DNA of 64,000 nucleotides from NCBI RefSeq assembly GCF_011064285.1, contig NZ_CP049331.1:3038001-3102000 (forward strand), given 5' to 3'. A model generated the notes under the pieces. The model made no database searches. It was not told the origin of the DNA and saw only the letters and a program-made list of their open reading frames with translations. Source of the stretch: Vibrio ziniensis (GTDB lineage: Bacteria > Pseudomonadota > Gammaproteobacteria > Enterobacterales > Vibrionaceae). The translations under genes and the position numbers were made by a program. Positions 28,350-37,101 of the stretch are shown here, piece by piece (the first letter of the stretch is position 1; each line of letters opens with the position of its first letter).

Positions 28350-28684
28350 ATAGGATGCAACTTAATCATTAAATGCTATCTCATCCCCATCCCCTATCTT
28401 GATTCGATATATTGACCACACCATTAACTTTCTTTAGTGACTTCACTTAAGTGAAAACCATCAAAATCGTAATTGCAGGGTGACTGTCACCATTTCTCAA
28501 CGTCTCTTTTACAGTCGAAACCTTTTAGCTTCTATTTGTCAGCCATAATTAATCGCTTATTAAATTTTATAATTTATTTAATTTTAATCACTTAGGTACT
28601 TTTTATTCAGAAACGCCAAATTAACCCAAACGACCAAGTATGAAGAATTTTTAGTTCTCCCAAGCATGGTGGTTTTACTAAGGT
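28350..28684. other. 335-base gap, no gene seen
   Basis: AT-rich intergenic region; it holds a GGTGACTGTCACC palindrome near 28480 but no open frame or clear promoter. Confidence 0.4.
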
Positions 28685-28693
28685 ATGACTGAT

Positions 28694-30040
28694 ATGAAAA
28701 GAAACTTATTAATCGCTGCTGCTATTACAGCAATTTTATCTGGCTGTGGTGGTGATGAAGGTGGTGGTGGTACTAACGGACAGGCATCAGAAGCAACTCC
28801 TAATGCAACGCCGAATGCAACTCCGAATGCAGAACCAAGTCTTGTACCTACAGTAACTAAGCAGGGTTCGCCTACTCTAGAACCCAAAAGCATTGAGCAA
28901 GATGAACCTACACCTGCAATTGTTAAGAAATCTGTTAAAGGTGAAGCCTATGTTTCACCTATCGCCATTCCAGCGGCAATTCCTGAAGTTGAACAAAACA
29001 TACCGACACAAGTTTCTACAGTGCCAAATCCACCTAGAGGGACTTCTGTAACTACTTCGAATTTGGCTGATGTAATGAAAACACTATTCATTAAAAAAGA
29101 AGTAACTGTAGATAATTTTGTACCAATACAACATGACGGTTACTTAACGCCAAACGCTCCTTCAGAGCCACCGAAAGACACAAATAACTACGGAACTCAA
29201 ACTGACAGAGCATATGCTCAATATATTGATAACATTCAGTCTGAGTTGGCTCTAGAAGAATCAATAAACCGAGATGCTGATAAAGCTTATGTAGACTGGA
29301 AGCAGAAGGAAGAAGCCGCCGATTCAATGGCTGAAGCAGGTTCATTTCAAGATAGTTTAGATTCACAAACTTACACTGAATCTAAAAAAGATGAACAGGC
29401 AGCATTATGGGATAGCTATGCTGAGCATGATCAAATTCTAGAAGCAAAAGCAGAGGCGATATATACGCCTGACGATTTAGGGCTTATTGATAATTCTTTC
29501 TCTAGTGAAGAAATCACCGTGGCGACTATACCTGTAGCTTTAACACCGGAAGTGGTTCAACAGCAGTGGGCATTACTAGATTCTGTATGTTTAACCAATA
29601 CACAACAGTTTGTTGAAGCGAAAGATTACTCTACCAGTGGCGGGATAGTTATAAATGATGTTCAACTGAACGTTACTTCTGATGAAGATAAACTGAGTTA
29701 CAGCATGGAAATGTTCGCTATGCTACAGCAACTTTTGGCAAATAACCCAAACTTTCAACAAGCGGAAGCCGGTGTACTTACCGGGAACGGTCACGGGAAC
29801 GGTAACCGTAATATCAAAGACAACGATAAAAGATGGACGCTAACAATGGATACTGGCGCCAGCTATACATTATCGACGACTTCATCTCTAAGCTATCAAC
29901 CAACGATTGAAATTGTGGTAGACAGTAACGGTGAAATCATTTTTAGCAATGCGAATGGCATAGAATCTGCCCGTATTGTTTCTAACAATCAAAATGGCGA
30001 CTGTACTAACGCATCATACGATGTAGAGATCACTAATTAA
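28694..30040 (+). CDS. Large lipoprotein of unknown function
   Basis: Starting at MKRNLL (28694; an in-frame ATG at 28685 also exists), it encodes 448 residues with a lipobox LSGC giving an acylated cysteine at residue 18. A low-complexity linker follows with Gly runs and three tandem (N)ATPNA units, then Pro/Thr/Glu-rich sequence to about residue 150, an acidic helical middle, and a C-terminal domain (from about residue 280) with a glycine-rich NGHGNGN loop and beta strands. The extended acidic N-terminus suggests a surface-exposed tether. Not recognised; no charge-neutral neighbour partner is obvious. Confidence 0.75.
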   Translation: MKRNLLIAAAITAILSGCGGDEGGGGTNGQASEATPNATPNATPNAEPSLVPTVTKQGSPTLEPKSIEQDEPTPAIVKKSVKGEAYVSPIAIPAAIPEVEQNIPTQVSTVPNPPRGTSVTTSNLADVMKTLFIKKEVTVDNFVPIQHDGYLTPNAPSEPPKDTNNYGTQTDRAYAQYIDNIQSELALEESINRDADKAYVDWKQKEEAADSMAEAGSFQDSLDSQTYTESKKDEQAALWDSYAEHDQILEAKAEAIYTPDDLGLIDNSFSSEEITVATIPVALTPEVVQQQWALLDSVCLTNTQQFVEAKDYSTSGGIVINDVQLNVTSDEDKLSYSMEMFAMLQQLLANNPNFQQAEAGVLTGNGHGNGNRNIKDNDKRWTLTMDTGASYTLSTTSSLSYQPTIEIVVDSNGEIIFSNANGIESARIVSNNQNGDCTNASYDVEITN

Positions 30041-30050
30041 TAACTAAAAC

Positions 30051-30080
30051 CAATGCCCGCCACTAACGCGGGCATTGTTG
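30051..30080 (+). terminator. Intrinsic terminator of the lipoprotein gene
   Basis: Perfect 10-bp stem CAATGCCCGC / GCGGGCATTG, 7-base loop, followed by TTGT, 11 bases after the stop. Confidence 0.8.
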
Positions 30081-30236
30081 TATCTAGAAGAGCATGCAGG
30101 GATTAACTTCTTCCAGAAAACAGCACTATTAAATTTAATAATTGGATGCAATAGCGAATAAAAGGAAGTATGAGCGCCAAGGGCTTCGTGACACTCGTCG
30201 TCTATGAAGCATAGCTAGCCAAGAGAGGAAAGGTCA

Positions 30237-30430
30237 ATGAGACAACTATTCTTACTACTCACAATAACAGTACTATTCGCGGCTCCAGCATTCACTCAAA
30301 TTTCTTAATGATGTACACCCTCAAAGGAAGTTATGCAGATGAAATCGACAGGGTTTGTATTTACACACTAGGTTCAGCCAGCAACAACTCTATATCGGTG
30401 AAACACAGCTTGGTCCTATTTCACACGATT
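30237..30430 (+). pseudogene. Frameshifted remnant of a small secreted-protein gene
   Basis: A strong site GAGAGGAAAGG precedes ATG 30237, which begins a perfect signal peptide (MRQLFLLLTITVLFAAPAFT) but hits TAA at 30306-30308. In the next frame sequence continues LKGSYADEIDRVCIYTLGSA, like a short mature domain, before ending around 30430. I read this as one small exported-protein gene broken by a frameshift. A 14-codon ORF with its own AAGGAAG site lies just upstream (30170-30214). Confidence 0.45.
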
Positions 30431-30493
30431 TTTAATCACATCAGCTAAATTGACAATATCAGTGAACAAGATAAATTTTAAAGAGTCTTTATC

Positions 30494-30928
30494 ATGATCG
30501 GAACAGTAATAATAATCGGCTTTCTTATCGCAAATATGCTTTACGTCGCTTATAAACTAAGAGCTGATGTTACAAAGAAGAATTTTGATAAAAAAATTCT
30601 GAAAGAAGGAAAAACTCTAGCCCGGGCCGCCAATGTAGAATATGTAAAACAACAGAAAGTCCATGCCGAGCTTGCATACCGAGATTTCACTAACAGCGTT
30701 AATAGCGGTGCGCCCAACGAAGTGTTAGCGACCAAAGCTATAAATGCTATTCAGCGACTCGACTGGTTACGTGAGCTAGAAGGCAGCATCGATACACTTT
30801 GCCTATTCATTTATGTTGATCTTGCTGAGCGTGACGTACCTCTGCTTAAAAAAGTGATTGCAGAACTAGATAAAGAAGAATTGCCAATTATTACCGATGT
30901 AATGCAATACAATATTGATAATATCTAA
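30494..30928 (+). CDS. Hypothetical small membrane-anchored protein
   Basis: A 144-residue protein with one N-terminal TM helix (residues 2-22, IGTVIIIGFLIANMLYVAYK) and a helical, charged cytoplasmic domain. Not recognised. It ends the accessory block on the plus strand. Confidence 0.65.
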   Translation: MIGTVIIIGFLIANMLYVAYKLRADVTKKNFDKKILKEGKTLARAANVEYVKQQKVHAELAYRDFTNSVNSGAPNEVLATKAINAIQRLDWLRELEGSIDTLCLFIYVDLAERDVPLLKKVIAELDKEELPIITDVMQYNIDNI

Positions 30929-31664
30929 CAAAAAAATTAATTGTTTTGAATTGATTGAGTGAATTTCTGGGCTAGATATTTATTACAGTCTTAAATATTG
31001 GTAAAGGTTGATCTTTTATTTCAAGAGGCTTACTAGTTTTTCGACAGGAATAAAAAAATTGGCTATGTCGAGAGCTAAACCAAAGAGAGACTTGAGCAGA
31101 TAATAGGCATTTATAGATTCACCAATTGAAGTCGGAAGCCTAGCCAGCGTACAAGGCGGAATCTTGTCAACAGACAAGCCCGAATCTTGGTTTCGGTCTC
31201 AACTAGACTTCCAACTATCTATAAAGTAGATAAATATTTCATGAAATACAATCGATGGTTTTCATGAAGTTGAATAACGACTAAATAGGCAGCTTCACTT
31301 CGGATACTCTACCCGATTCAATTTGTTTCCCAAACTTTTCCAGTCAATCAGCGATTAATTCGCTCACCATCATCAATATAAAAAATTGTCATATCCCTAG
31401 CCATAATTTCTGATATCGAATCAGATCGCTATAAGAACTTACAATCGCTGATTTTTAAAAGAAATATGGTTGATGCATTCGTCACAGTCATTACGCAGTT
31501 AATGTTATTTTAAACGCTAAAGCGCTTTCTTCCTGATATTGAAACCACCAAAACTGATATCCTAGCTTCATAAACTTTGATCAATCGCTCACGCTGGATC
31601 CGTGACATGTGAATAACTTCTGGCATACTTGTAATTACTTATATAAGAAGAAGTTAATACAGGT
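30929..31664. other. 736-base gap containing one fold-back element
   Basis: No protein gene is evident. The only structured part is 31110-31225. The remainder is AT-rich. Confidence 0.45.
31110..31225. ncRNA. 116-bp fold-back element, candidate structured RNA or mobile DNA hairpin
   Basis: Ends TTTATAGAT and ATCTATAAA pair perfectly (9 bp). Inside, AGTCGGAAGCCTAG pairs with CTAGACTTCCAACT (12 of 14). The core holds two further hairpins, CTTGTC-AACA-GACAAG and CCGAA...TTCGG. The stem has an 11-base extra strand on one side only. It resembles no tRNA and lacks the GTTRRRY core of integron attC sites. Confidence 0.4.
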
Positions 31665-33374
31665 ATGCAGTTGGGATCTCGCATTTTGGTCGCGCTATTC
31701 ACAATGTGCTGTGCGATAGCTGTACATGCACAAGTCCATCCCATTGAATGGAATGAAAATACTTCATCATTGGTCGATTTTCAGATGGAGTACTTTGTTG
31801 ATGGCTCTGAAGTCATGCCTATTTCAGAAGTGGTTAAACAGCCCTTCATTGAATCTACCAATAAAATTTCTCTCGGTACGAAGGCCATTAAAACTTGGGC
31901 CAGAATCAATATCCAGAACACCAGCGCCCATTCACAGACCGTCTTCCTCCATCACCCTTATGCTTATCACAACCGACAAGTGGGCCTCTATGAAGTGGTG
32001 GATAACCGCATCCTACCGCCACGCCGATTAGATTTGGATGACCCAGACACTTTCCAATGGATGTACGGTGGTGCAGCGGTATTCAATATCGAACTGCTGC
32101 CAGGGCAAAACAAAACCTTATATCTTGATAGTGTCTCTTTTTCCCATCAGTGGTTTTCCATTAATTTATACAATAGTGAATTCTCACAACGCGCTTTGAT
32201 TGGCAGCTTTACCGACATTGCATTACTGGTTGGCATGTTGCTGGCGCTGATCATTTATAACTTATTGTTGTTCATCTACTCTCGGCAAAAAGAGAACTTA
32301 TTCTACGCCTGTTACCTTATCTCAGGAGCTATTTGGATAGCCCTTTCATACGGATTATTTGCCGAGGTATTCCATTTTTTCGGCTCGAAAACCCTGCATT
32401 GGCATTTAACTCTGATGACGATGCCAATATTTTTGATCCTATTTATGATGGCGATTTTCGAAACCCGAAAACAGTACCCGAAAGAACACCTAGCGTTAAT
32501 GCTGGTGTTAATACTGCTCTGTATTGAGTTCTGCTACGGCATGATAGATATTGTCGCTGCTCTGCGTTATTCAAGCAGCTTAGCGGCCTTGATGATGCTC
32601 ATCACTCTGAGTGTAAGTATTTCACTGGTCGTAAAACGGCATCCTGTAGCTTGGTATTTCTTGATCGGTCATAGCTTATTCATCGGTTTTAATGCGCTGG
32701 CCGTTCTCTATTATCAAGGGCGGATCGAATTTAATTATGTTACCAGCCACGGCGTAGGCATTGGCATCATGCTGGAAGCTTTAGTGTTGGCATTGATTAT
32801 TGCTTATCGAATTCGACTGCTAGAAGAGATTAAGGCCTCACAAGAGGAGCTAAAACAGCAAGCCTCCACCGATCCGCTCACCCAGCTCTACAACCGACGT
32901 CATTTCCACCTTACGGCTGGACGTGAGTATGCTCATGCTTTGCTGTCTCATGAACCTATGTCTGTCATCATTTGTGATATCGATTGGTTTAAGCAGATTA
33001 ATGACCAATATGGACATACCGTCGGTGATAAGGTGATTGTCGAAGTAGCTAACACCTTGAAGAAAGTCGCGCGAAAAAGAGACATTGCAGCTCGCTACGG
33101 TGGCGAGGAATACATCCTATTACTACCCAATACCGACATAGTAGAAGCTCGAATATGTGCTGAACGAATCCGTAGAGAAGTCGCAGAATTAAAGCCATTC
33201 GAGACTGATGAGCAACGCTTGAGTGTGACGATAAGTTTAGGGGTTGCAGCGGTATCACTGAAACAGCCACTAGAGAAATCGATAAAACTGGCGGACGACG
33301 CTTTATACAGAGCCAAAAGCAGCGGTCGAAACCAAGTTAATGTCATGGACACTAATGTGTTGGCACATTCTTAA
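31665..33374 (+). CDS. Diguanylate cyclase with 7TMR-DISM sensor
   Basis: A 569-residue protein: signal peptide, periplasmic 7TMR-DISM extracellular domain 2 (about residues 30-170), seven TM helices (about 183-385), a short coiled coil and a GGDEF domain. The active site is GGEEY near residue 480, and RKRDIAARYGGEEY keeps the RxxD inhibitory I-site, so it should make c-di-GMP and be product-inhibited. The extracellular domain is thought to bind carbohydrates. Monocistronic. Confidence 0.92.
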   Translation: MQLGSRILVALFTMCCAIAVHAQVHPIEWNENTSSLVDFQMEYFVDGSEVMPISEVVKQPFIESTNKISLGTKAIKTWARINIQNTSAHSQTVFLHHPYAYHNRQVGLYEVVDNRILPPRRLDLDDPDTFQWMYGGAAVFNIELLPGQNKTLYLDSVSFSHQWFSINLYNSEFSQRALIGSFTDIALLVGMLLALIIYNLLLFIYSRQKENLFYACYLISGAIWIALSYGLFAEVFHFFGSKTLHWHLTLMTMPIFLILFMMAIFETRKQYPKEHLALMLVLILLCIEFCYGMIDIVAALRYSSSLAALMMLITLSVSISLVVKRHPVAWYFLIGHSLFIGFNALAVLYYQGRIEFNYVTSHGVGIGIMLEALVLALIIAYRIRLLEEIKASQEELKQQASTDPLTQLYNRRHFHLTAGREYAHALLSHEPMSVIICDIDWFKQINDQYGHTVGDKVIVEVANTLKKVARKRDIAARYGGEEYILLLPNTDIVEARICAERIRREVAELKPFETDEQRLSVTISLGVAAVSLKQPLEKSIKLADDALYRAKSSGRNQVNVMDTNVLAHS

Positions 33375-33437
33375 AACACGGATAGCAGCTTAATCACCGA
33401 TGCAAATGTAATTAGGCATCGAACGCAAACTCGCATC

Positions 33438-33592
33438 CCTTCATTTTATAAGAAAACATCCCTGAAACTGCGCCGAGCCATCCATGGCTCGGAGGGTTTG
33501 CTTATCAGTACTCAATGTCTACTTGATTAGGAAATTAATGTGATTGGTATCAATGCCCAATCACTGAACAATGAATTTTCCAGATAAGTATT
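33438..33592. repeat. Intergenic repeat family B, copy B1
   Basis: Contains the family core CCGAGCCATCCATGGCTCGG followed by AGGGTTTGCTTATC (minus orientation) and ends in AATGAATTTTCCAG. Confidence 0.75.
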
Positions 33593-34178
33593 ACATCCCT
33601 ACGTAGCTTTTAATGCCATCGAGGAACATTTGGGTGGAAATCATCACCAGTAGCAAGCCCATCAGTCTTTCTACTGCTTTTAGGCCGCGTTCACCAAGGA
33701 TTTTATGGAAGAAACCATTGAACATCAGGATGACCGATGTGCCCGTCCAGGCAATCATGACGGCGGCTGATAGCTCTAACAATTGGGTTGGGTTTTGACT
33801 CGATAACAACAGCAGAGTCGCAATCACGGTTGGACCTGCAATCAAAGGAATCGCAAGAGGAACGATAAACGGCTCTTCACCCGCTGCTAAACCGGTAATA
33901 CTACCAGCACTAGGGAAGATCATCTTAATCGCGATGATGAAAAGAATAATACCGCCCGAGATGCTCAGCGTTTCTGGCTGCACATGCAAAAAGTCCATGA
34001 TCGACTGGCCTGCGAATAGGAACAGCATCAAAATCGCAAGGGCAAACAGCATTTCTCGAATCAGAACAATACGTCTGCGTTTAGCATCAATGTGTTTCAG
34101 GATCGATAAAAAAATGGGCAGATTGCCCAAAGGATCCATGATTAAAAATAACAATGTTGCTGCAGATAAGATGTCCAT
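33591..34178 (-). CDS. yhgN: MarC/YhgN family inner-membrane protein
   Basis: A 195-residue six-helix membrane protein close to E. coli YhgN, including LIMDPLGNLPIFLSILKH, the SGGIILFIIAIKMIFPS helix and GEEPFIVPLAIPLIAGPTVI. The MarC family (formerly NAAT-type) has no established substrate. It ends at 33591 within one base of the B1 repeat end. Confidence 0.9.
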   Translation of the reverse strand: MDILSAATLLFLIMDPLGNLPIFLSILKHIDAKRRRIVLIREMLFALAILMLFLFAGQSIMDFLHVQPETLSISGGIILFIIAIKMIFPSAGSITGLAAGEEPFIVPLAIPLIAGPTVIATLLLLSSQNPTQLLELSAAVMIAWTGTSVILMFNGFFHKILGERGLKAVERLMGLLLVMISTQMFLDGIKSYVGM

Positions 34179-34288
34179 AGTGCCTCAGTGTAAATAAGCA
34201 TAATGGCGCAGTATAGCAACCTACCTCCGCTTTTACGATTAAGAACAATCGTAGTCAGAAGCACGAAAAATCTGCAAAGCGAACATTG

Positions 34289-34525
34289 TTAATGCTGGCA
34301 AATTTCTGCCTGATTTAAATGCCAGATACCGTCTTTAATCAACACTTTGTGCTGAGCTTGAAAGAATGTAAGTAACGCTTCGACATCCATTCCATTAAGT
34401 TTACAGGTACGGAAAAGAGCTTGAGAGCCAAATTCAGTCGCAATGAAATGACGCAGTTGCTCCTCAGTCATAGGTTGTACCTTTAACTGATTGAGAATTT
34501 TATGGGCGTGAATTTGTTGTTCCAC
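34289..34525 (-). CDS. YecH-family metal-binding protein (DUF2492)
   Basis: A 78-residue protein with an N-terminal HAHKIL, a TCKLNGMDVEAL segment and a C-terminal ICQH, the His/Cys pattern of the YecH family. It starts at GTG (34525), for which GGAG lies 7 bases upstream. The role of YecH is unknown. Confidence 0.8.
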   Translation of the reverse strand: MEQQIHAHKILNQLKVQPMTEEQLRHFIATEFGSQALFRTCKLNGMDVEALLTFFQAQHKVLIKDGIWHLNQAEICQH

Positions 34526-34542
34526 AGTGAATCTCCAATTGG

Positions 34543-34584
34543 TTTTTATTAAACAGTTTTTATTAAACCGTTTTTATTAAACAG
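34543..34584. repeat. Three tandem 14-bp repeats
   Basis: TTTTTATTAAACAG occurs three times head to tail (middle copy has one change) just upstream of the YecH-like gene; the tract could affect its promoter spacing. Confidence 0.75.
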
Positions 34585-34638
34585 ATGGAGAACTAGCTTA
34601 TCTCGCTTGCGACACTGTAGTGTTGATTTAAAACAGTC

Positions 34639-35262
34639 TTAAATAACAACAGAAGCGACGATTAAGCCCTGCGCCAGCAGATAGCAGCCGCTAATTAATG
34701 CGTTGCCATAACGTAATGGCTGGCGGTAGTCATGAATCGCGAGAATGATTGCCGAAACAATAAAGCTAAGGCTACCGATAAAACCAAGCAATGAAGAAGG
34801 TGTTGGGTTAGTAATCCATACCTCTCCAGATGCCCCTGTCATCTGCAGCAACATCATTCCCATTACGGTGACGGGGAAAATCAAAGTATCGATTTGAGGT
34901 AACAGCAGGAAAAAGGCAACGATACTGGCAGCAATAAGCAAAGCAGGCAACCACCAGATCATTGGTCCGGTAAGTTGAATCCAAAACGCTTTGCTGTAAA
35001 AAAGCTGTACCACGAGAAAAGCACTAAAACAAGCTTTCGCCTGCTTTTGTTGAATTCGATAAATGTCGGCAATTGCAGATACAACTAAGCCGGCAAGAAC
35101 CCATAGAGATGCTACCGACCCATCATTTTGCTGATTTATCACCATGAACGACAACAAGCCTAAGCATAGTGTATTAAACACTATAGCCAGTTTCGTTTTA
35201 TTATTTTCAAACGCAGATATGCTGACAAATCCAGAGATTAAAGCCGAAATCCAGCCCAACAT
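34639..35262 (-). CDS. YhhN-family membrane protein
   Basis: A 207-residue, largely hydrophobic protein with about seven helices and the YhhN-family signatures LVVSAIADIYRI (acidic residue in helix) and FIGSLSFIVSAIILAIHDYR. Eukaryotic members (TMEM86) are lysoplasmalogenases; the bacterial substrate is not settled. Monocistronic. Confidence 0.75.
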   Translation of the reverse strand: MLGWISALISGFVSISAFENNKTKLAIVFNTLCLGLLSFMVINQQNDGSVASLWVLAGLVVSAIADIYRIQQKQAKACFSAFLVVQLFYSKAFWIQLTGPMIWWLPALLIAASIVAFFLLLPQIDTLIFPVTVMGMMLLQMTGASGEVWITNPTPSSLLGFIGSLSFIVSAIILAIHDYRQPLRYGNALISGCYLLAQGLIVASVVI

Positions 35263-36014
35263 GCCTATACCTCATTAACAATCTGCCGCCAGTGTAGTGA
35301 GGTTAGATCGGATGTCCAGAAATGAAAGACAAAAATTGGATCTTGATTGTGATTCATCATGCTACTGACATGACCACCATCTATTGAATTTTTCTCAATC
35401 TCAAGCTCAACAAGCGATTAAACATCAATATTTAGCAAGCTAAAAAACATTAAACGTACCTAGCCAACTATAAATACACAAAACCAACATGGCAAACGTT
35501 TGCTTTACTGCAAAAAACCAACAGAAATTAAAACAATAAATACTATATATTCAATATGTTAAACAAAAATACACCTACAAACAATCAAAGCAGATGCCTT
35601 AATGATAAATATTAAAATTAGTTATAATTAAGTGCCCGATACTAAATAACCATGGCAGATTAATGAGAACAACTATCAACAACTAACTCATAAAAGCGGT
35701 AAACAACCACAAAAACAAGATAAGCAAACCAAATTGAACCAAAGTCTACATACACCCATAAAACAAAAAACAACCAACATAAGACAAAACAAAAAAATAT
35801 ATAAATCAATAAATTAAAAACAAACAGCACAAATAGAAAGCACAACGTTCAGTATGTGACCGCACCAAAATAACACATAAACATCACTAAAAATGCGCAA
35901 ATATAGACAACTAAAGTTATAGTTATAAGCAACTATGAAAGAATGTGTTGATCAAGCCGATAAATTAGTGGTAATCTGAATCCACAGGTGAATAGACAGA
36001 AAAGGAGCAGTGTT
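35263..36014. other. Gene-free tract with strong A/C strand bias
   Basis: From about 35440 to 35900 the plus strand is dominated by A and C with very few G, in runs such as ACAAAAAACAACCAACATAA. An ORF on the opposite strand (35660-35845) is a by-product of this bias. The stretch ends at the 26-residue peptide gene and could be its unstructured leader. A weak -35/-10 (TTGATC, TAATCT) is seen near 35950-35980. Confidence 0.5.
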
Positions 36015-36095
36015 ATGATTTCTTCATCTCAAAAACAAGGTTTAGTAATGATCGCAGTTATCGTTGGCTTGATGACACTGCCAATGATGTACTAA
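36015..36095 (+). CDS. 26-residue single-pass membrane peptide
   Basis: MISSSQKQGLVMIAVIVGLM plus TLPMMY: a polar head and one hydrophobic helix. AGGAG lies 8 bases before the ATG and a strong terminator follows 18 bases after the stop, so it has the full set of gene signals despite its size. Function unknown; small membrane peptides often modulate larger membrane proteins. Confidence 0.65.
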   Translation: MISSSQKQGLVMIAVIVGLMTLPMMY

Positions 36096-36112
36096 CCTAA
36101 TGTTATACAAAT

Positions 36113-36140
36113 AAAAAAGGACGCAGTTGCGTCCTTTTTT
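36113..36140. terminator. Bidirectional intrinsic terminator
   Basis: AAAAAAGGACGC / GCGTCCTTTTTT with a 4-base loop, between the small peptide gene and the leftward DUF4145-like gene; A and T runs on both sides. Confidence 0.9.
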
Positions 36141-36168
36141 ATTTTCACTCTATAAGAAAAATGATCGA

Positions 36169-36537
36169 TTACTGAATGTGTTTAGCCAGTTCTTCCCAAT
36201 GAAGATAGTAGAAAACAAGTGCTATCATGGTCACAAACATCACCAATGAAATAACAACTCTCCAAACAAAGCGGCTGCTGCGAGGCGTTAGCTCTTTTTC
36301 ACATTCATTACATACCGATAGAAAAGCTTTGCGATCTTCAAGTTTATAGCGGTCTTCATGTACCACTTTGTTGCGTATGGTTGCGACAAAACGAAGTTTC
36401 GCAATAACATCATGAGGTAAACGTTCTTCGCAGCTAGTGATCAATTGATGTAAGCCTTTGCCTCGTGCGTGATACTGTTGACGCAATAATTTTTCTAATT
36501 TTCTAGTGCGAAGAACCACTTGTTCTATATCTGACAT
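36169..36537 (-). CDS. DUF4145-like protein with C-terminal membrane anchor
   Basis: A 122-residue protein whose LRFVATIRNKVVHEDRYKL segment matches the core of DUF4145/HEPN-like domains, followed by a C-terminal TM helix (about 91-113). HEPN-like cores are sometimes RNases, but the R-x4-6-H residues here (RNKVVH) are also found in the inactive DUF4145 group. Function unknown. Confidence 0.65.
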   Translation of the reverse strand: MSDIEQVVLRTRKLEKLLRQQYHARGKGLHQLITSCEERLPHDVIAKLRFVATIRNKVVHEDRYKLEDRKAFLSVCNECEKELTPRSSRFVWRVVISLVMFVTMIALVFYYLHWEELAKHIQ

Positions 36538-36763
36538 CTACGTTCTCCCATCCACTATCCATGCACTGATTTTTCAACTTATTAGAGACTTTGCTATTTA
36601 TACGTAGCTCTGCTTAAGTATTGGCAAAGCTCAATATCAAAGTGTGAAGTGCGCCGAAAAAATAAGACCAATCAATGCGCTACATCCCTTTTATAACGTC
36701 ACATAGCTCCAAAAATCAAACGAATACGTACAATGAAACGGTTAATTTGTTTTAGGAGCCACT

Positions 36764-37093
36764 ATGCAGATTTCTTTGCTTGCTACTCTCATCATACTGC
36801 TCGTGGTGGCGGTATTGCTCTTTTCTCGCTTCTACCAACGCCATATGCAAGGTGAGCATGCCCCAGAAAAACAGGCTCAAGTGACCATTTTAGATAAACA
36901 GTCCATTGCGGTAGACAATCCTTTCATCGGTGAGGATGACCAAGAGTTTTGGATTTACGTGCAAAAAGGGCGACTCGGTCCCAAAAGAGAGTTCCAAGTG
37001 GGTATGCATTACTTTCATGCCATCAACCCTGGTGACAAAGGTATACTCACCTATCGAGGAACTCAGTTCATTCATTTTTCCTTGTTACGTTAA
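36764..37093 (+). CDS. DUF2500 family protein (YhhM-like)
   Basis: A 109-residue protein: N-terminal TM helix (3-23) then a beta-rich domain with FQVGMHYFHAINPGDKGILT and YRGTQFIHF, the DUF2500 signature seen in E. coli YhhM. AGGAG is 6 bases before the ATG. Function unknown. Confidence 0.8.
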   Translation: MQISLLATLIILLVVAVLLFSRFYQRHMQGEHAPEKQAQVTILDKQSIAVDNPFIGEDDQEFWIYVQKGRLGPKREFQVGMHYFHAINPGDKGILTYRGTQFIHFSLLR

Positions 37094-37101
37094 AGTGTTC
37101 A

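Noticed and set aside
31110..31225. Fold-back element as an integron attC site
   Set aside because: It lacks the RYYYAAC and GTTRRRY core boxes and there is no cassette array or integrase.
35660..35845. 61-codon minus-strand ORF rich in Phe, Val and Leu
   Set aside because: Its hydrophobic composition follows from the A/C bias of the other strand; no ribosome site and no recognisable pattern.
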